Below are positions 8,832 to 17,693 of a stretch of 64,000 nucleotides of DNA, in pieces. The stretch is taken from positions 124,001 to 188,000 of the forward strand of contig NZ_JASISY010000006.1 of the NCBI RefSeq assembly GCF_030063365.1. The letters run 5' to 3'. A program made the position numbers and the translations under genes. The first letter of the stretch is position 1. The number at the start of each line of letters is the position of its first letter. Under the pieces are notes generated by a model. The model was not told where the DNA came from and searched no databases. It saw nothing but the letters and a program-made list of their open reading frames with translations. This DNA is from Cryobacterium sp. PH29-G1 (lineage in GTDB: Bacteria; Actinomycetota; Actinomycetes; Actinomycetales; Microbacteriaceae).

Positions 8832-9254
8832 ATGGATCTGGAGGTATCGCCGCAACTGACCATTCCCGAGCGCGAACTCGGGTGGCGATTCTCTCGGTCG
8901 TCCGGTCCCGGCGGCCAGCACGTCAATACTTCCGACAGTCGGGTCGAGCTGTTCTGGAACGTCGCCGATTCCACGGTACTCACCGATGACGAACGGATGC
9001 TGCTGCTGACCCGCCTCGAGCATCGCCTCATTCTCGGGGTGGTCACCGTCGCCGCCTCCGAGCAGCGCTCCCAGTTGCGCAATCGGGAGACGGCCCTGCG
9101 CAAGCTCGCCGACCTGGTGTCTTCGGGCCTGGCGCCGGAAGCGGCCAAGCGCCGCCGCACCAAACCCACCAAGGGGTCGGCCCGGCGGCACCTGGCCGCC
9201 AAACAACAGCGCTCAGCCACGAAACGCAACCGTCAGCGGCCTTCAGCCGACTGA
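8832..9254 (+). CDS. arfB: Alternative ribosome-rescue peptidyl-tRNA hydrolase ArfB (YaeJ-type)
   Basis: The 140-residue protein has the class-I release-factor catalytic motif GGQ at residues 27-29 (GPGGQHVNTSDSRVEL), no codon-recognition domain, and a highly basic C-terminal tail (about residues 110-140, rich in Lys/Arg). That tail enters the empty mRNA channel of stalled ribosomes in characterised ArfB proteins. It releases the nascent chain from non-stop complexes. The gene follows SCO1664 by 23 bases and may share its transcript. Confidence 0.9.
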   Translation: MDLEVSPQLTIPERELGWRFSRSSGPGGQHVNTSDSRVELFWNVADSTVLTDDERMLLLTRLEHRLILGVVTVAASEQRSQLRNRETALRKLADLVSSGLAPEAAKRRRTKPTKGSARRHLAAKQQRSATKRNRQRPSAD

Positions 9255-9308
9255 CATTTACCGTCTCGCGGCATCCGCTGTCAACGCGGTTGAACTCGTG
9301 CCGTCGCG

Positions 9309-11183
9309 CTACCGCGCCAACAGCATCTGCCGAAAGTACGCGGCCAGATCGTCGGTGGCGGTCAGGGGCAGCACGTGCGCCACGTACTGGTCCGGACGCA
9401 CCACGACAACAGCGCCATCCCGGCTGACGCCGCGAAGCTCGAAGATGTCGTGCTGCGGGTCGGCGGCATAGACCTTCTCGTAGTCGATCAAGCCGTACGG
9501 GCCGGTTCTCGGCAGAAAAGTTTCGTCGACCTGACCAAGATCAACGTCGGTGTGCGCCTGCTGGTAGACCACTTTGATGTCGAAAACACTGTCGATGTCA
9601 GCATCGGTCGGTGTGTGTGCCCGCAAGGGCGAATCCGGGGAGGTGCGCATCCACTCGGCCCACTCGATCAGTGCGGAGCCGGTGCTGGCGTCAGCAAAGG
9701 CGTACACGCGCCAGCGTCCGTCGGCGCGGTGGTGGTGGCCCAACTGCACCGGATTAGCGTCGCCGACGCGTACCGCCGGGGCGGACTTGAAGCGCTTCCC
9801 GATGGGGAACCCGGTCGCGAGCGCCTGGTGAGTCGCCTCACCAATCAACATCGACGGCGGATACTGCGTCATGAAACCGGCCGGAAACTCCGCCGTTTGG
9901 GTATAGAAATCTTCGAGCGGCACCTTGAGGTCTTCCGGCTTCGCGGCCATGAGGGTCGACCACTCCTTGTCGAAGTCGATGAGGTTCTTGGCGATTACCT
10001 GGCGCTCGGCCGAATAGGTGCTGAGCAGGCTTTCGGGGCTGCGCCCGTCGAGCACGTAGCCCAGCTTCCAGCCCAGGTTGAATCCGTCCTGCATGGACAC
10101 GTTCATACCCTGGCCGGCCTTGGCGCTGTGCGTGTGGCAGGCGTCACCCGTGATGAAGACTCGCGGCGAGCGGATGCCGATCTCTTCGGGGCGTACATCG
10201 TCGAATCGATCGGTGAGCCGGTGGGCGACCTCGTACACGCTGTGCCAGGCGACGTTCTTCACGTCGAGGGTGTACGGGTGCAGAATTTCGTTCGCCTTCA
10301 CGATGATCTCGTCGATCGTCGTCTTGCGCACGGCGCCATTGTCGTCGGCGGCTACTTCGCCGAGGTCGACATACATGCGAAACAGGTAGCCGCCTTCGCG
10401 CGGAATGTGCAGAATGCTGCCACCGGTGCTGGACTGGATGGCGCACTTGGTGCGAATGTCAGGAAAGTCGGTGACGGCGAGCACGTCCATGACACCCCAG
10501 GCATGCAGGGCCGCGTCGCCGGCGAGCGTGCAGCCGATGGAATCGCGTACCCCGCTGCGGGCGCCATCGGCGCCGACCACATATTTGGCGTGCACGATGC
10601 GCTCTTGACCGGTGCGCTCGCCACTGGTGTGTCGGAGCGTCACGGTGACGGGATAGTCGCCCTCGTTGGTATTGGTCAGGGTGACAAACTCAAAGCCGAA
10701 GTCCGGAGTCATTCGGGTGGGCGAGTTCGCCATCACCTCGGCAAAATAGTCCAGCACGCGGGCCTGGTTGACGATGAGGTGCGGAAATTCGCTGATGCCG
10801 GTGGGGTCATCGACGGCCCGGGCCGTGCGGATGATGTTCGACGGATTCGTGGGGTCGGGCTTCCAAAAAGCCATCTCGGTAATGCGGTAAGCCTCGGCGA
10901 TGATGCGTTCGGCGAAACCGAAGGCCTGAAAGGTCTCAACGCTGCGAGCCTGGATGCCGTCGGCCTGGCCGATCGCGAGGCGCTCGCCGCGACGCTCAAC
11001 GATGCGCGTGGTGATCGAGGGAAATTGGGAGAGCTGGGCGGCGGTGATCATGCCGGCCGGGCCACTTCCCACGATGAGCACATCGACGTTGTCGGGGAGC
11101 GCATCGGGGCGGTCGATGCCGACACCGGCCGCATCCTGTTGGCGGGGATCGGTGGACACGTATCCGTGGTGGTGAAACTGCAC
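9309..11183 (-). CDS. FAD-dependent aromatic monooxygenase, 3-hydroxybenzoate 4-monooxygenase-like
   Basis: The 624-residue flavoprotein matches the phenol 2-monooxygenase / 3-hydroxybenzoate 4-hydroxylase group. It has the dinucleotide fold GSGPAG at residues 39-44, the DG motif in VVGADGARS, a GD motif near residue 345 (GDACHTHSAKAGQGMN), and a C-terminal thioredoxin-like domain. It would hydroxylate a phenolic acid with NADPH and O2. I chose GTG at 11181-11183: it follows GAGGAA at good spacing and begins VQFHHHGYVS, matching family members. The next genes do not complete a protocatechuate pathway, so the substrate is inferred. A palindromic operator lies 78 bases upstream. Confidence 0.85.
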   Translation of the reverse strand: MQFHHHGYVSTDPRQQDAAGVGIDRPDALPDNVDVLIVGSGPAGMITAAQLSQFPSITTRIVERRGERLAIGQADGIQARSVETFQAFGFAERIIAEAYRITEMAFWKPDPTNPSNIIRTARAVDDPTGISEFPHLIVNQARVLDYFAEVMANSPTRMTPDFGFEFVTLTNTNEGDYPVTVTLRHTSGERTGQERIVHAKYVVGADGARSGVRDSIGCTLAGDAALHAWGVMDVLAVTDFPDIRTKCAIQSSTGGSILHIPREGGYLFRMYVDLGEVAADDNGAVRKTTIDEIIVKANEILHPYTLDVKNVAWHSVYEVAHRLTDRFDDVRPEEIGIRSPRVFITGDACHTHSAKAGQGMNVSMQDGFNLGWKLGYVLDGRSPESLLSTYSAERQVIAKNLIDFDKEWSTLMAAKPEDLKVPLEDFYTQTAEFPAGFMTQYPPSMLIGEATHQALATGFPIGKRFKSAPAVRVGDANPVQLGHHHRADGRWRVYAFADASTGSALIEWAEWMRTSPDSPLRAHTPTDADIDSVFDIKVVYQQAHTDVDLGQVDETFLPRTGPYGLIDYEKVYAADPQHDIFELRGVSRDGAVVVVRPDQYVAHVLPLTATDDLAAYFRQMLLAR

Positions 11184-11260
11184 GGCTTCCTCACTTCTCT
11201 GTGTGGTCTCTGGGTGCGGGTTTCTTTGCGTCGAATCCAATGCCCGCAGCACTGTCTGTT

Positions 11261-11289
11261 CGATAATAGAACGAGGTGTTCTATTATCG
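11261..11289. promoter_or_regulatory. Perfect 12-bp palindromic operator upstream of the monooxygenase
   Basis: CGATAATAGAAC (11261-11272) and GTTCTATTATCG (11278-11289) are exact complements around the 5-base spacer GAGGT. The site is AT-rich against a GC-rich background and lies 78-106 bases before the GTG start, as expected for an IclR- or MarR-type operator. No such regulator gene is adjacent. Confidence 0.7.
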
Positions 11290-11378
11290 TTTCTTGAATC
11301 ATATATGGCAGCGCGAGATCCGCAATACGTGCACAGCGAAGCATCCGCTTGGGAGCGGAGAGTATGGACGAGGTTGGA

Positions 11379-11894
11379 CTACTTCTTATCCTTTTTGTCG
11401 TCGACGATTCCGCCGATCAAACCTCCGATTTCACCGCCGAGGATGGCTCCGGCCGGTCCTCCGAGGATCGCCCCGATCCCGGCGCCGATCGCCGCGCCGG
11501 ACTGGCCATAGCTGCGTTTGAAAGCCACGACCGTAGGCGGTCCCTTGGGGTCGTCCACCAGCTCGAAGGAGCCGACGGCCGCCGAGGCGATGACGAGCGC
11601 CACGGGGCTGGCCGTGCCGCTGACCGCCAGCTTGCTGTAGACCTCTCGCGATTCGAAGTATGCGCGCTGGGGATTGCCCTTGGGCTCGCCAGCGTCAAAG
11701 CCGATCTTGTAGAGGGCCAGGAGCGTCTTCGCTTCCGTATCGGTGATCAATTTGGCCGTGGTCAGCCGGGCGAGCACCGCCTTCTGCTCGGCGACGAGGT
11801 CGCCTTTGTTCTCCGCCATAATGCGTCGGGTCTCGGTCCGAGCGGCGTGCATGGCGTCGCTCATTCCGGTTCCGGGGTTGGGTGTGAATTCCAT
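11379..11894 (-). CDS. Glycine-zipper-containing hypothetical protein
   Basis: The 171-residue protein has a charged helical N-terminal half (residues 1-90) and a C-terminal Gly-rich segment of GxxxG type (GAAIGAGIGAILGGPAGAIL and following), ending in a Lys/Asp tail. Such glycine zippers insert into or associate with membranes. The specific role is unknown. The ATG at 11892-11894 follows an ideal AAGGAGG; an upstream ATG at 11933 lacks one. The gene is divergent from the livK-type gene. Confidence 0.6.
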   Translation of the reverse strand: MEFTPNPGTGMSDAMHAARTETRRIMAENKGDLVAEQKAVLARLTTAKLITDTEAKTLLALYKIGFDAGEPKGNPQRAYFESREVYSKLAVSGTASPVALVIASAAVGSFELVDDPKGPPTVVAFKRSYGQSGAAIGAGIGAILGGPAGAILGGEIGGLIGGIVDDKKDKK

Positions 11895-12079
11895 TGTGTG
11901 CCTCCTTGAGAGTCGGCTTACACCGCTGAACACCGGCGGTCAATGGCGAGGGGGCTTTCGTTCCGCCGAGCGGGGCCTGCGCGCAACCGTGGCTGAGGTG
12001 AAACGATAGGCTCTATCGACGGAACCCGCTTGAACATCAAGTGGCATCATCGCTCGCCCTGGCCAAGGAGGTCCACTTA

Positions 12080-13255
12080 ATGACAAGAAAACTGCTTTCT
12101 GCCGCAGTATGCGGTTCAGCTCTACTGCTCGCCATCACTGGTTGCAGCACCGCGACCAGCACAGAATCGACCGCGGGTGGCGGTCTGACTGGATCGGGGA
12201 CCGGCGCGGACTGCACCATCGATTCCCCTATCCCCATTGCCGCCTCGTTCAGCCTCACCGGTGCCGCGGCACAGTATGGCGCCGGCCAGAAAAACGCGCT
12301 GGAACTCGCTATTGAGGACCTCAACAAGGTCGGCGGCGTCACCTACGCCCTCACCGTCGAAGACGACGCGACCGACCCGAAACAGGCCATCCAGGTCTTC
12401 GACACCTTCATCGCCGCCGGCGCCAGTATCATCATCGGCCCGACACTGTCGAACACGGCCAAGCAGACCGACCCGATCGCTCAGGACGCTCAGGTACCCG
12501 TGCTCGGCGTTTCGAACACGGCCGCTGGCATTACCGAAATCGGCGACTACATCTTCCGCGATTCGCTCACCGAAGAATCCGTCATTCCGCAGACTGTCAA
12601 GGCTGCCGTTGACAAGCTCGGCGTGAAAAAGGTTGTTGTCATGTACAGCAACGATGACGCCTTCACGGAATCCGGTTACCAGGCCTTCGCCGCGGCACTC
12701 AAGGACCAGAACGTGGAAGTGGCCGACACTCTCACCTTCTCGAAGTCGGACACCGACTTTCGCGCCCTGCTGAACAAGGCGAAGCAGTCCGACGCCGACG
12801 CCATCGTGGTCTCTGGCCTCATCGACGCGGCCGTGCCGCTCGTGAGCCAGGCCCGCGAAATCGGCATCGACACTCCGATCATCGGCGGTAACGGCTTCAA
12901 CTCGCCCGCTCTGCTCGCTGGTGCCGGTGCGGCAGCCGAGGGCGTTATCGTGGGGGCCGCGTGGAACTCAGCATCCGATAACGATCAGAACGTCAAGTTC
13001 ATTGCGGACTACACGGCCGCCTACGACGCTGCTCCCGACCAGTTCTCCGCGCAGGCTTACGCCGGCATGCAGATCATCGATGACGCCGTTCGTTCCGAAT
13101 GCTCGGGCGAGCGTGAGGACATCAAAACGGGCCTCGGCAACGTCAAGGATGTTCCGACCGTTTTGGGCGACGTGAGCCTGAACGAAAACCGCGACGCCGT
13201 GCACGACGCTCTCGTGCAGATCGTCCAGGACGGCCAGTTCACCATCCTGAACTAG
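12080..13255 (+). CDS. Branched-chain amino acid-type ABC transporter substrate-binding lipoprotein
   Basis: The 391-residue protein has a lipoprotein signal with lipobox ITGC and Cys22 as the lipidated residue, followed by a type-I periplasmic-binding fold of the LivK/receptor-ANF group (PIPIAASFSLTGAAAQYGAG). It captures the ligand outside the membrane for the following permease/ATPase genes. Members of this family bind amino acids, amides, urea or aromatic acids, so leucine-type specificity is not assured. AAGGAGG 8 bases before the ATG supports this start. An intercistronic hairpin after it probably favours its higher expression. Confidence 0.9.
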   Translation: MTRKLLSAAVCGSALLLAITGCSTATSTESTAGGGLTGSGTGADCTIDSPIPIAASFSLTGAAAQYGAGQKNALELAIEDLNKVGGVTYALTVEDDATDPKQAIQVFDTFIAAGASIIIGPTLSNTAKQTDPIAQDAQVPVLGVSNTAAGITEIGDYIFRDSLTEESVIPQTVKAAVDKLGVKKVVVMYSNDDAFTESGYQAFAAALKDQNVEVADTLTFSKSDTDFRALLNKAKQSDADAIVVSGLIDAAVPLVSQAREIGIDTPIIGGNGFNSPALLAGAGAAAEGVIVGAAWNSASDNDQNVKFIADYTAAYDAAPDQFSAQAYAGMQIIDDAVRSECSGEREDIKTGLGNVKDVPTVLGDVSLNENRDAVHDALVQIVQDGQFTILN

Positions 13256-13282
13256 GTTCCACCGCTCCACTAATTACGAACC

Positions 13283-13314
13283 GGCCGTGTGCCGCCCTCC
13301 GGCGGCACACGGCC
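13283..13314 (+). promoter_or_regulatory. Intercistronic hairpin between substrate-binding and permease genes
   Basis: GGCCGTGTGCCGCC (13283-13296) and its exact complement (13301-13314) enclose a CTCC loop. No T tract follows on the plus strand. It is more likely an mRNA-stabilising or partial-attenuation element that lets the binding protein be made in excess than a full terminator. Confidence 0.6.
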
Positions 13315-13333
13315 AAAAACAGGGACGTCACCA

Positions 13334-14209
13334 ATGCAACTCTTTCTGGACGGGATCTTTCTCGGTTCCATCTATGCTCTGTTCGCCATCGGCTTCACCT
13401 TGGTGTTCGGTATCCTCGACCGGCTGAACCTGGCGCACGCTGCGGTTTTCACTGCCGGCGCCCTCGTCGGGATTGAGATCGTCACCCGCCTGGGTGTACC
13501 CATCTGGTTGCTGATCCCCATGGTTCTCGTCTTTGGCGCGGTCCTGGGCATCCTGATCGAACGCATTGCCTTCCGGCCGCTCGCCGGGCGGCACGACGCC
13601 CACTTCGCCGGTTTGATCTCCTCGATCGCCTTCGGTGCCATCCTCCTGTCGTTATTGCAGGCTATGTACGGCGCCGACACCCGTCGATTCCCCGCAGACA
13701 TTTTTACGCCCACCAGAGTGGAGATTCTCGGCGCTACAGTTTCGCTCCTGCAGGTCGTCATCCTGATCATCAGCGTGTCGCTGATGATCGTGCTGACCTG
13801 GCTCGTTGCTAAATCCAAGCTGGGTCGCGGCATGCGCACTATCGCTGAAAACCCGCACGCGGCCGCAGTGCTGGGCTTGAACGTTGGCCGGATCAGCAGC
13901 ACGACCTTCGCCCTCTCGTCGGCGCTGGGTGCGGTGGCCGGTGTGCTCTTCACCCTCAACGTCAACGCAGCCTCGCTCGGAATCGGTCATGCCGTAGAAC
14001 TCAAAGCCCTGGCCGTGATCGTGGTCGGTGGCATGGGTTCCCTGCCCGGCGCTCTGATCGGCGGTCTCATCCTCGGCGTGGCCGAGGTTCTGGCCGTAAA
14101 CTACATCGGCAGTTCCTGGCGTGACATGGTGGCGTTCGGGCTTTTGTTCCTGATCCTGATCCTTCGGCCCCAGGGGCTCTTCGGCGCACGCAAGACGCGG
14201 GAGGTGTGA
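13334..14209 (+). CDS. Branched-chain amino acid-type ABC transporter permease (LivH-like)
   Basis: The 291-residue membrane protein, beginning MQLFLDGIFLGSIYALFAIG, matches LivH. It has about eight hydrophobic helices and the conserved cytoplasmic loop (GRGMRTIAENPHAAAVLGLN) that docks to the ATPase. It forms half of the transmembrane channel with the LivM part of the next protein. The ATG at 13334 is preferred to an upstream in-frame start at 13289 that lies in the hairpin. Its stop overlaps the next GTG start. Confidence 0.9.
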   Translation: MQLFLDGIFLGSIYALFAIGFTLVFGILDRLNLAHAAVFTAGALVGIEIVTRLGVPIWLLIPMVLVFGAVLGILIERIAFRPLAGRHDAHFAGLISSIAFGAILLSLLQAMYGADTRRFPADIFTPTRVEILGATVSLLQVVILIISVSLMIVLTWLVAKSKLGRGMRTIAENPHAAAVLGLNVGRISSTTFALSSALGAVAGVLFTLNVNAASLGIGHAVELKALAVIVVGGMGSLPGALIGGLILGVAEVLAVNYIGSSWRDMVAFGLLFLILILRPQGLFGARKTREV

Positions 14210-16035
14210 GCGTGCTGGTCGAATACAACTCACTCATCACCCTGATCGCACTGACAGCGATCCTCGCCTTCAGCTTCTACGCCGTACTGATCGCCGGGCA
14301 GCTGAGCTTGGCCCAGGTCGGGTTGGCCTCCCTCGCGGCTTTCACCTCCTCCCTCGTTGTGCCCGCCGAGCCGTTATTCGGCTTCATCCCACCGCTGGCT
14401 GTTGGCATTGTCTTCGGCATGTGCGTCGGTATCATCGCGGCCTTCATTTTGGGGCTGCCGGTCATCCGCTTGCGCGGGGTGTTCCTCGCCATCGCCACCC
14501 TCGCCTTCGGCGAAATGGTGCGGATCTTTCTGATCAACCAATCCTGGACGAACGGCGCGCAGGGGATGAGCTTTCCCAAGCTCGTCGGCATCGAAATTGC
14601 CTGGATCGCCCTGGTCGTGGTGGCATTCTGGTTCTGGCGCCTCTCCGGCTCCCGCCTGGGACGGGCCTTCGCCGCGATTCGCGAAGACGAATTGGCCGCC
14701 ACCTCCATGGGCATCGACGTTGCCCGCTACCGCATGGCGTCGTTCGTTATCGCGGGCGCCGTTGCCGGTCTGTACGGCGTGCTGCTGACCTACTTCTCTC
14801 GGTTCGCTGATCCCAACGAGTTCTCCTTCACCGCCGCCGTTGATGGCCTGGTCACCGCGGTCGTGGGCGGTGTGACCCTCTTCGTGGGTCCGGTCCTGGG
14901 CTCCGTCTTCCTCTCCGTGCTGCCCGAGGTGCAGCGTGTGCTCGGCGTAGACGCCGGCTGGATCCGCCCGACAGTCTCCGGCGTGCTGCTCCTGGTCGTG
15001 ATTCTCTTCCTACCGGGCGGCCTGTCCGGACTCATCCCGCGCCGGAAGTCCGCCAAGCGCCTCATCGTTGACCCGGCCGCGCGGCCCGACCTGCCCGACC
15101 TCCCAGCACCCGGCACCGAGCTCGTGCGCCTGCAGAGCCTTGGCAAGTCCTACGGCGGGGTGCACGCGGTGCGCTCGGTTGACCTCACGGTGGCAGCGGG
15201 TGAGGTTCTCGGCCTGATCGGCCCGAACGGTGCAGGCAAGACCACCCTCGTCAATATGGTGACCGCGTTGACTCCGCCGAGTACCGGCAGCGGGTCGGTG
15301 CTCGGAGTGAACCTCACCGACAGCACGAAGGCTCACCGTCTGGCTCAAGCCGGGGTTGCCCGCACGTTCCAGCAGATCAAGCTGTTCAACCGGCTCTCTG
15401 CCCTGGAGAACGTGCTGGTCGGCGGGTATCGCATCACGCACGATACGTTGCTGCGGCGCTTGTTCTTTCTGCCCTCCGCCCGACGGTTTGAGCGTGAGGC
15501 CGTCGCAATGGCATCCGCTCAATTGATCCGCGTGGGGCTGGGTGACAAAGCGGCCAATGCCGCGGGGGACCTCTCCTACGGTGACCAGCGCCGGCTGGAG
15601 ATCGCGCGCGCGCTCGCGTCGCATCCGTCACTGTTGGTTCTGGACGAGCCGGCAGCCGGCATGAACCACGTCGAAGCCGGCCGGTTGTCGGAGCTGATTC
15701 GTTCTCTCGCCGCCGACGGAATCGCCGTACTGGTGATCGAGCACAACGTGCGCATGATGCTGGCCACCTGCGATCGCATCATGGTGCTGAACTTCGGTGA
15801 GGTTATCGCGTCGGGCACACCCGGTGAGATCGCCCGTGACCCGAAGGTACTGGAGGCCTACCTCGGCTCCAGCGGCTCCGACGCCGACTCCGACGCCGCA
15901 GCCGTGTTGGCGGCTGAAGACCTCGCCGAAGTCACCGCAGAATCGGTCAGGGACCACAATCGGGGTCATGCCGATGCTGGCCCGGACGGTCGGTCGAACG
16001 AAAGTGGTGCAACGGACGTGGAGGACAACCGATGA
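14206..16035 (+). CDS. Fused LivM permease - LivG ATPase of a branched-chain amino acid-type ABC transporter
   Basis: The 609-residue protein joins two subunits that are usually separate. Residues 1 to about 290 are a LivM permease with eight or more helices. From about residue 306 there is a LivG ATPase with Walker A GPNGAGKTT near 338, signature LSYGDQRRLEIARA and Walker B LLVLDEPAAG. A poorly conserved acidic tail of about 50 residues follows. The protein supplies one channel half and one ATPase of the importer. GTG at 14206 overlaps the LivH stop, and the end overlaps the livF ATG by four bases. Confidence 0.9.
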   Translation: MSVLVEYNSLITLIALTAILAFSFYAVLIAGQLSLAQVGLASLAAFTSSLVVPAEPLFGFIPPLAVGIVFGMCVGIIAAFILGLPVIRLRGVFLAIATLAFGEMVRIFLINQSWTNGAQGMSFPKLVGIEIAWIALVVVAFWFWRLSGSRLGRAFAAIREDELAATSMGIDVARYRMASFVIAGAVAGLYGVLLTYFSRFADPNEFSFTAAVDGLVTAVVGGVTLFVGPVLGSVFLSVLPEVQRVLGVDAGWIRPTVSGVLLLVVILFLPGGLSGLIPRRKSAKRLIVDPAARPDLPDLPAPGTELVRLQSLGKSYGGVHAVRSVDLTVAAGEVLGLIGPNGAGKTTLVNMVTALTPPSTGSGSVLGVNLTDSTKAHRLAQAGVARTFQQIKLFNRLSALENVLVGGYRITHDTLLRRLFFLPSARRFEREAVAMASAQLIRVGLGDKAANAAGDLSYGDQRRLEIARALASHPSLLVLDEPAAGMNHVEAGRLSELIRSLAADGIAVLVIEHNVRMMLATCDRIMVLNFGEVIASGTPGEIARDPKVLEAYLGSSGSDADSDAAAVLAAEDLAEVTAESVRDHNRGHADAGPDGRSNESGATDVEDNR

Positions 16036-16745
16036 GTGATCCGATCCTGAGCGTCGAAGGTTTGCAGGTCAACTACGGTCGCGTTGAGGCCGTGCGCAAC
16101 GTCTCCTTTGAGGTGGCGGCGGGCTCCCTGGTTACGCTGGTGGGCGCCAACGGCGCCGGCAAAACATCCGTTTTGAACGCCGTTTCCGGTCTGCTCCGTG
16201 CGCGTCAGGGTGTCATCCGGTTTAAAGGCCAGGACATCACCAAGTGGCCGGCACACCGGTTGGTCAAAGCCGGGCTCGTTCAAGTTCCGGAGGGTCGCGA
16301 GATTCTCGGAACCCTGACGGTGGCGGAAAACCTGAGTCTGGGTGGCTGGCACCGTGGCAGCACCCTGCACAAGAATGTGGCCGGCGTGTACGAACGGTTC
16401 CCGGTGCTCTTTGAACGGCGCAAGCTGCAGGCCGGCGCCCTCTCCGGAGGCGAGCAGCAGATGCTCTCCATCGCCCGAGCTCTCATCGCCGAGCCGGAGA
16501 TCTTGCTGCTCGACGAACCATCGATGGGGCTCGCGCCGCTGATCGTGGACGAGGTGTTCGCGGTGATCGAGGAGATTCGTCTGACCGGCACCACGGTGGT
16601 GCTCGTTGAGCAGAACGCCCGGCGTGCTCTCGCGGCGGCCGATTTCGGCTATGTGCTCGAGACCGGGGAAATCACCCATTCCGGACCGGCACACGAACTG
16701 CTCGCCGACGAGAAAGTCATCGAGGCTTACCTCGGCTTGGACTAA
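16032..16745 (+). CDS. Branched-chain amino acid-type ABC transporter ATP-binding protein (LivF-like)
   Basis: The 237-residue ATPase has Walker A GANGAGKTS at residues 38-46, signature LSGGEQQML and Walker B LLLDEPSMGL, with the short LivF-type C terminus (HSGPAHELL, VIEAYLG). It pairs with the LivG domain of the preceding fusion to power import. It is the last gene of the importer; the next gene, 39 bases on, belongs to a different ABC class but may still be co-transcribed. Confidence 0.9.
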   Translation: MSDPILSVEGLQVNYGRVEAVRNVSFEVAAGSLVTLVGANGAGKTSVLNAVSGLLRARQGVIRFKGQDITKWPAHRLVKAGLVQVPEGREILGTLTVAENLSLGGWHRGSTLHKNVAGVYERFPVLFERRKLQAGALSGGEQQMLSIARALIAEPEILLLDEPSMGLAPLIVDEVFAVIEEIRLTGTTVVLVEQNARRALAAADFGYVLETGEITHSGPAHELLADEKVIEAYLGLD

Positions 16746-16784
16746 AATTCATTCGGCACGTGACCTGTCAGGAGACGAGGAATC

Positions 16785-17693
16785 ATGAGCGCGAACGCTG
16801 TGATCGAGATTGCCGGGCTGGTCAAGTCCTACGGAAAGTTCCCAGCCCTGAACGGGCTGGATCTGACAGTCGACCAGGGTCAGGTGCACGGATTCCTCGG
16901 GCCGAACGGCTCGGGAAAGTCCACCACGATCCGTGTACTGCTGGGCCTGCTGCGCGCGGACGGCGGGACAGTGCGGCTGCTCGGCGGCGACCCGTGGAAA
17001 GACGTGGTTGAGCTGCATCGGCGGCTCGCCTATGTGCCCGGCGACGTCTCCTTGTGGCCCGGGATGACCGGTGGTGAGGCGATCGACCTGCTCGGCGCTC
17101 TGCGCGGCGGGCTCAATGAAAAGCGTCGTGCCGAGCTCGTGGACCGGTTCGAGCTCGACCCGACGAAACGCGGTCGACAGTATTCGAAAGGCAACCGGCA
17201 GAAGGTCGCCATCGTGGCGGCGCTGGCCTCGGATGTGGAACTGCTGATCCTGGACGAACCGACGAGTGGCTTAGACCCGCTGATGGAGAACATCTTCCTG
17301 GAAGTGATTGCGGAGGCCAAGCAGCGCGGTACGACCGTACTGCTGTCCAGCCACATCCTCGCCGAGGTAGAATCGCTGGCTGATCGGTTGAGCATTATCC
17401 GTGACGGCCGGATCGTCGAGACTGGAACGCTGACCGAATTGCGTGGGCATACCCGCACCTCGATTCACGCGGTGTTGCAGCGGATCCCGCCGGAGGATGA
17501 GATGGATGCGTTCCGCGACGTTCGCCTCGATGGCGCCAAGCTGACCGGAACGGTCGACTCGAACCGGATCGGTGAGGCGATGAGCTTTCTCGCGCCCTAT
17601 GGCATCCAGTCGCTGACGGTGGAACCGCCGTCGCTGGAGAGCCTGTTCCTGCGCCTCTACGAGACTGACACTCCCGCGGCCGCGACCTCATGA
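16785..17693 (+). CDS. ABC-2 type exporter ATP-binding protein
   Basis: The 302-residue ATPase has Walker A GPNGSGKST at residues 39-47, the SKGNRQK variant of the signature motif, and Walker B LLILDEPTSGLDP. A C-terminal domain of about 80 residues is typical of drug/polyketide-antibiotic exporters. It overlaps the permease gene by four bases (ATGA), so the two products form one exporter. The cargo is unknown; annotation as antibiotic exporter would rest only on family resemblance. Confidence 0.85.
   Translation: MSANAVIEIAGLVKSYGKFPALNGLDLTVDQGQVHGFLGPNGSGKSTTIRVLLGLLRADGGTVRLLGGDPWKDVVELHRRLAYVPGDVSLWPGMTGGEAIDLLGALRGGLNEKRRAELVDRFELDPTKRGRQYSKGNRQKVAIVAALASDVELLILDEPTSGLDPLMENIFLEVIAEAKQRGTTVLLSSHILAEVESLADRLSIIRDGRIVETGTLTELRGHTRTSIHAVLQRIPPEDEMDAFRDVRLDGAKLTGTVDSNRIGEAMSFLAPYGIQSLTVEPPSLESLFLRLYETDTPAAATS

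Noticed and set aside
9375..11297. A 640-codon open frame on the plus strand
   Set aside because: It is antisense to the monooxygenase; in GC-rich DNA the complementary frame often stays open. No domain is recognisable and the minus strand has full FAD motifs.
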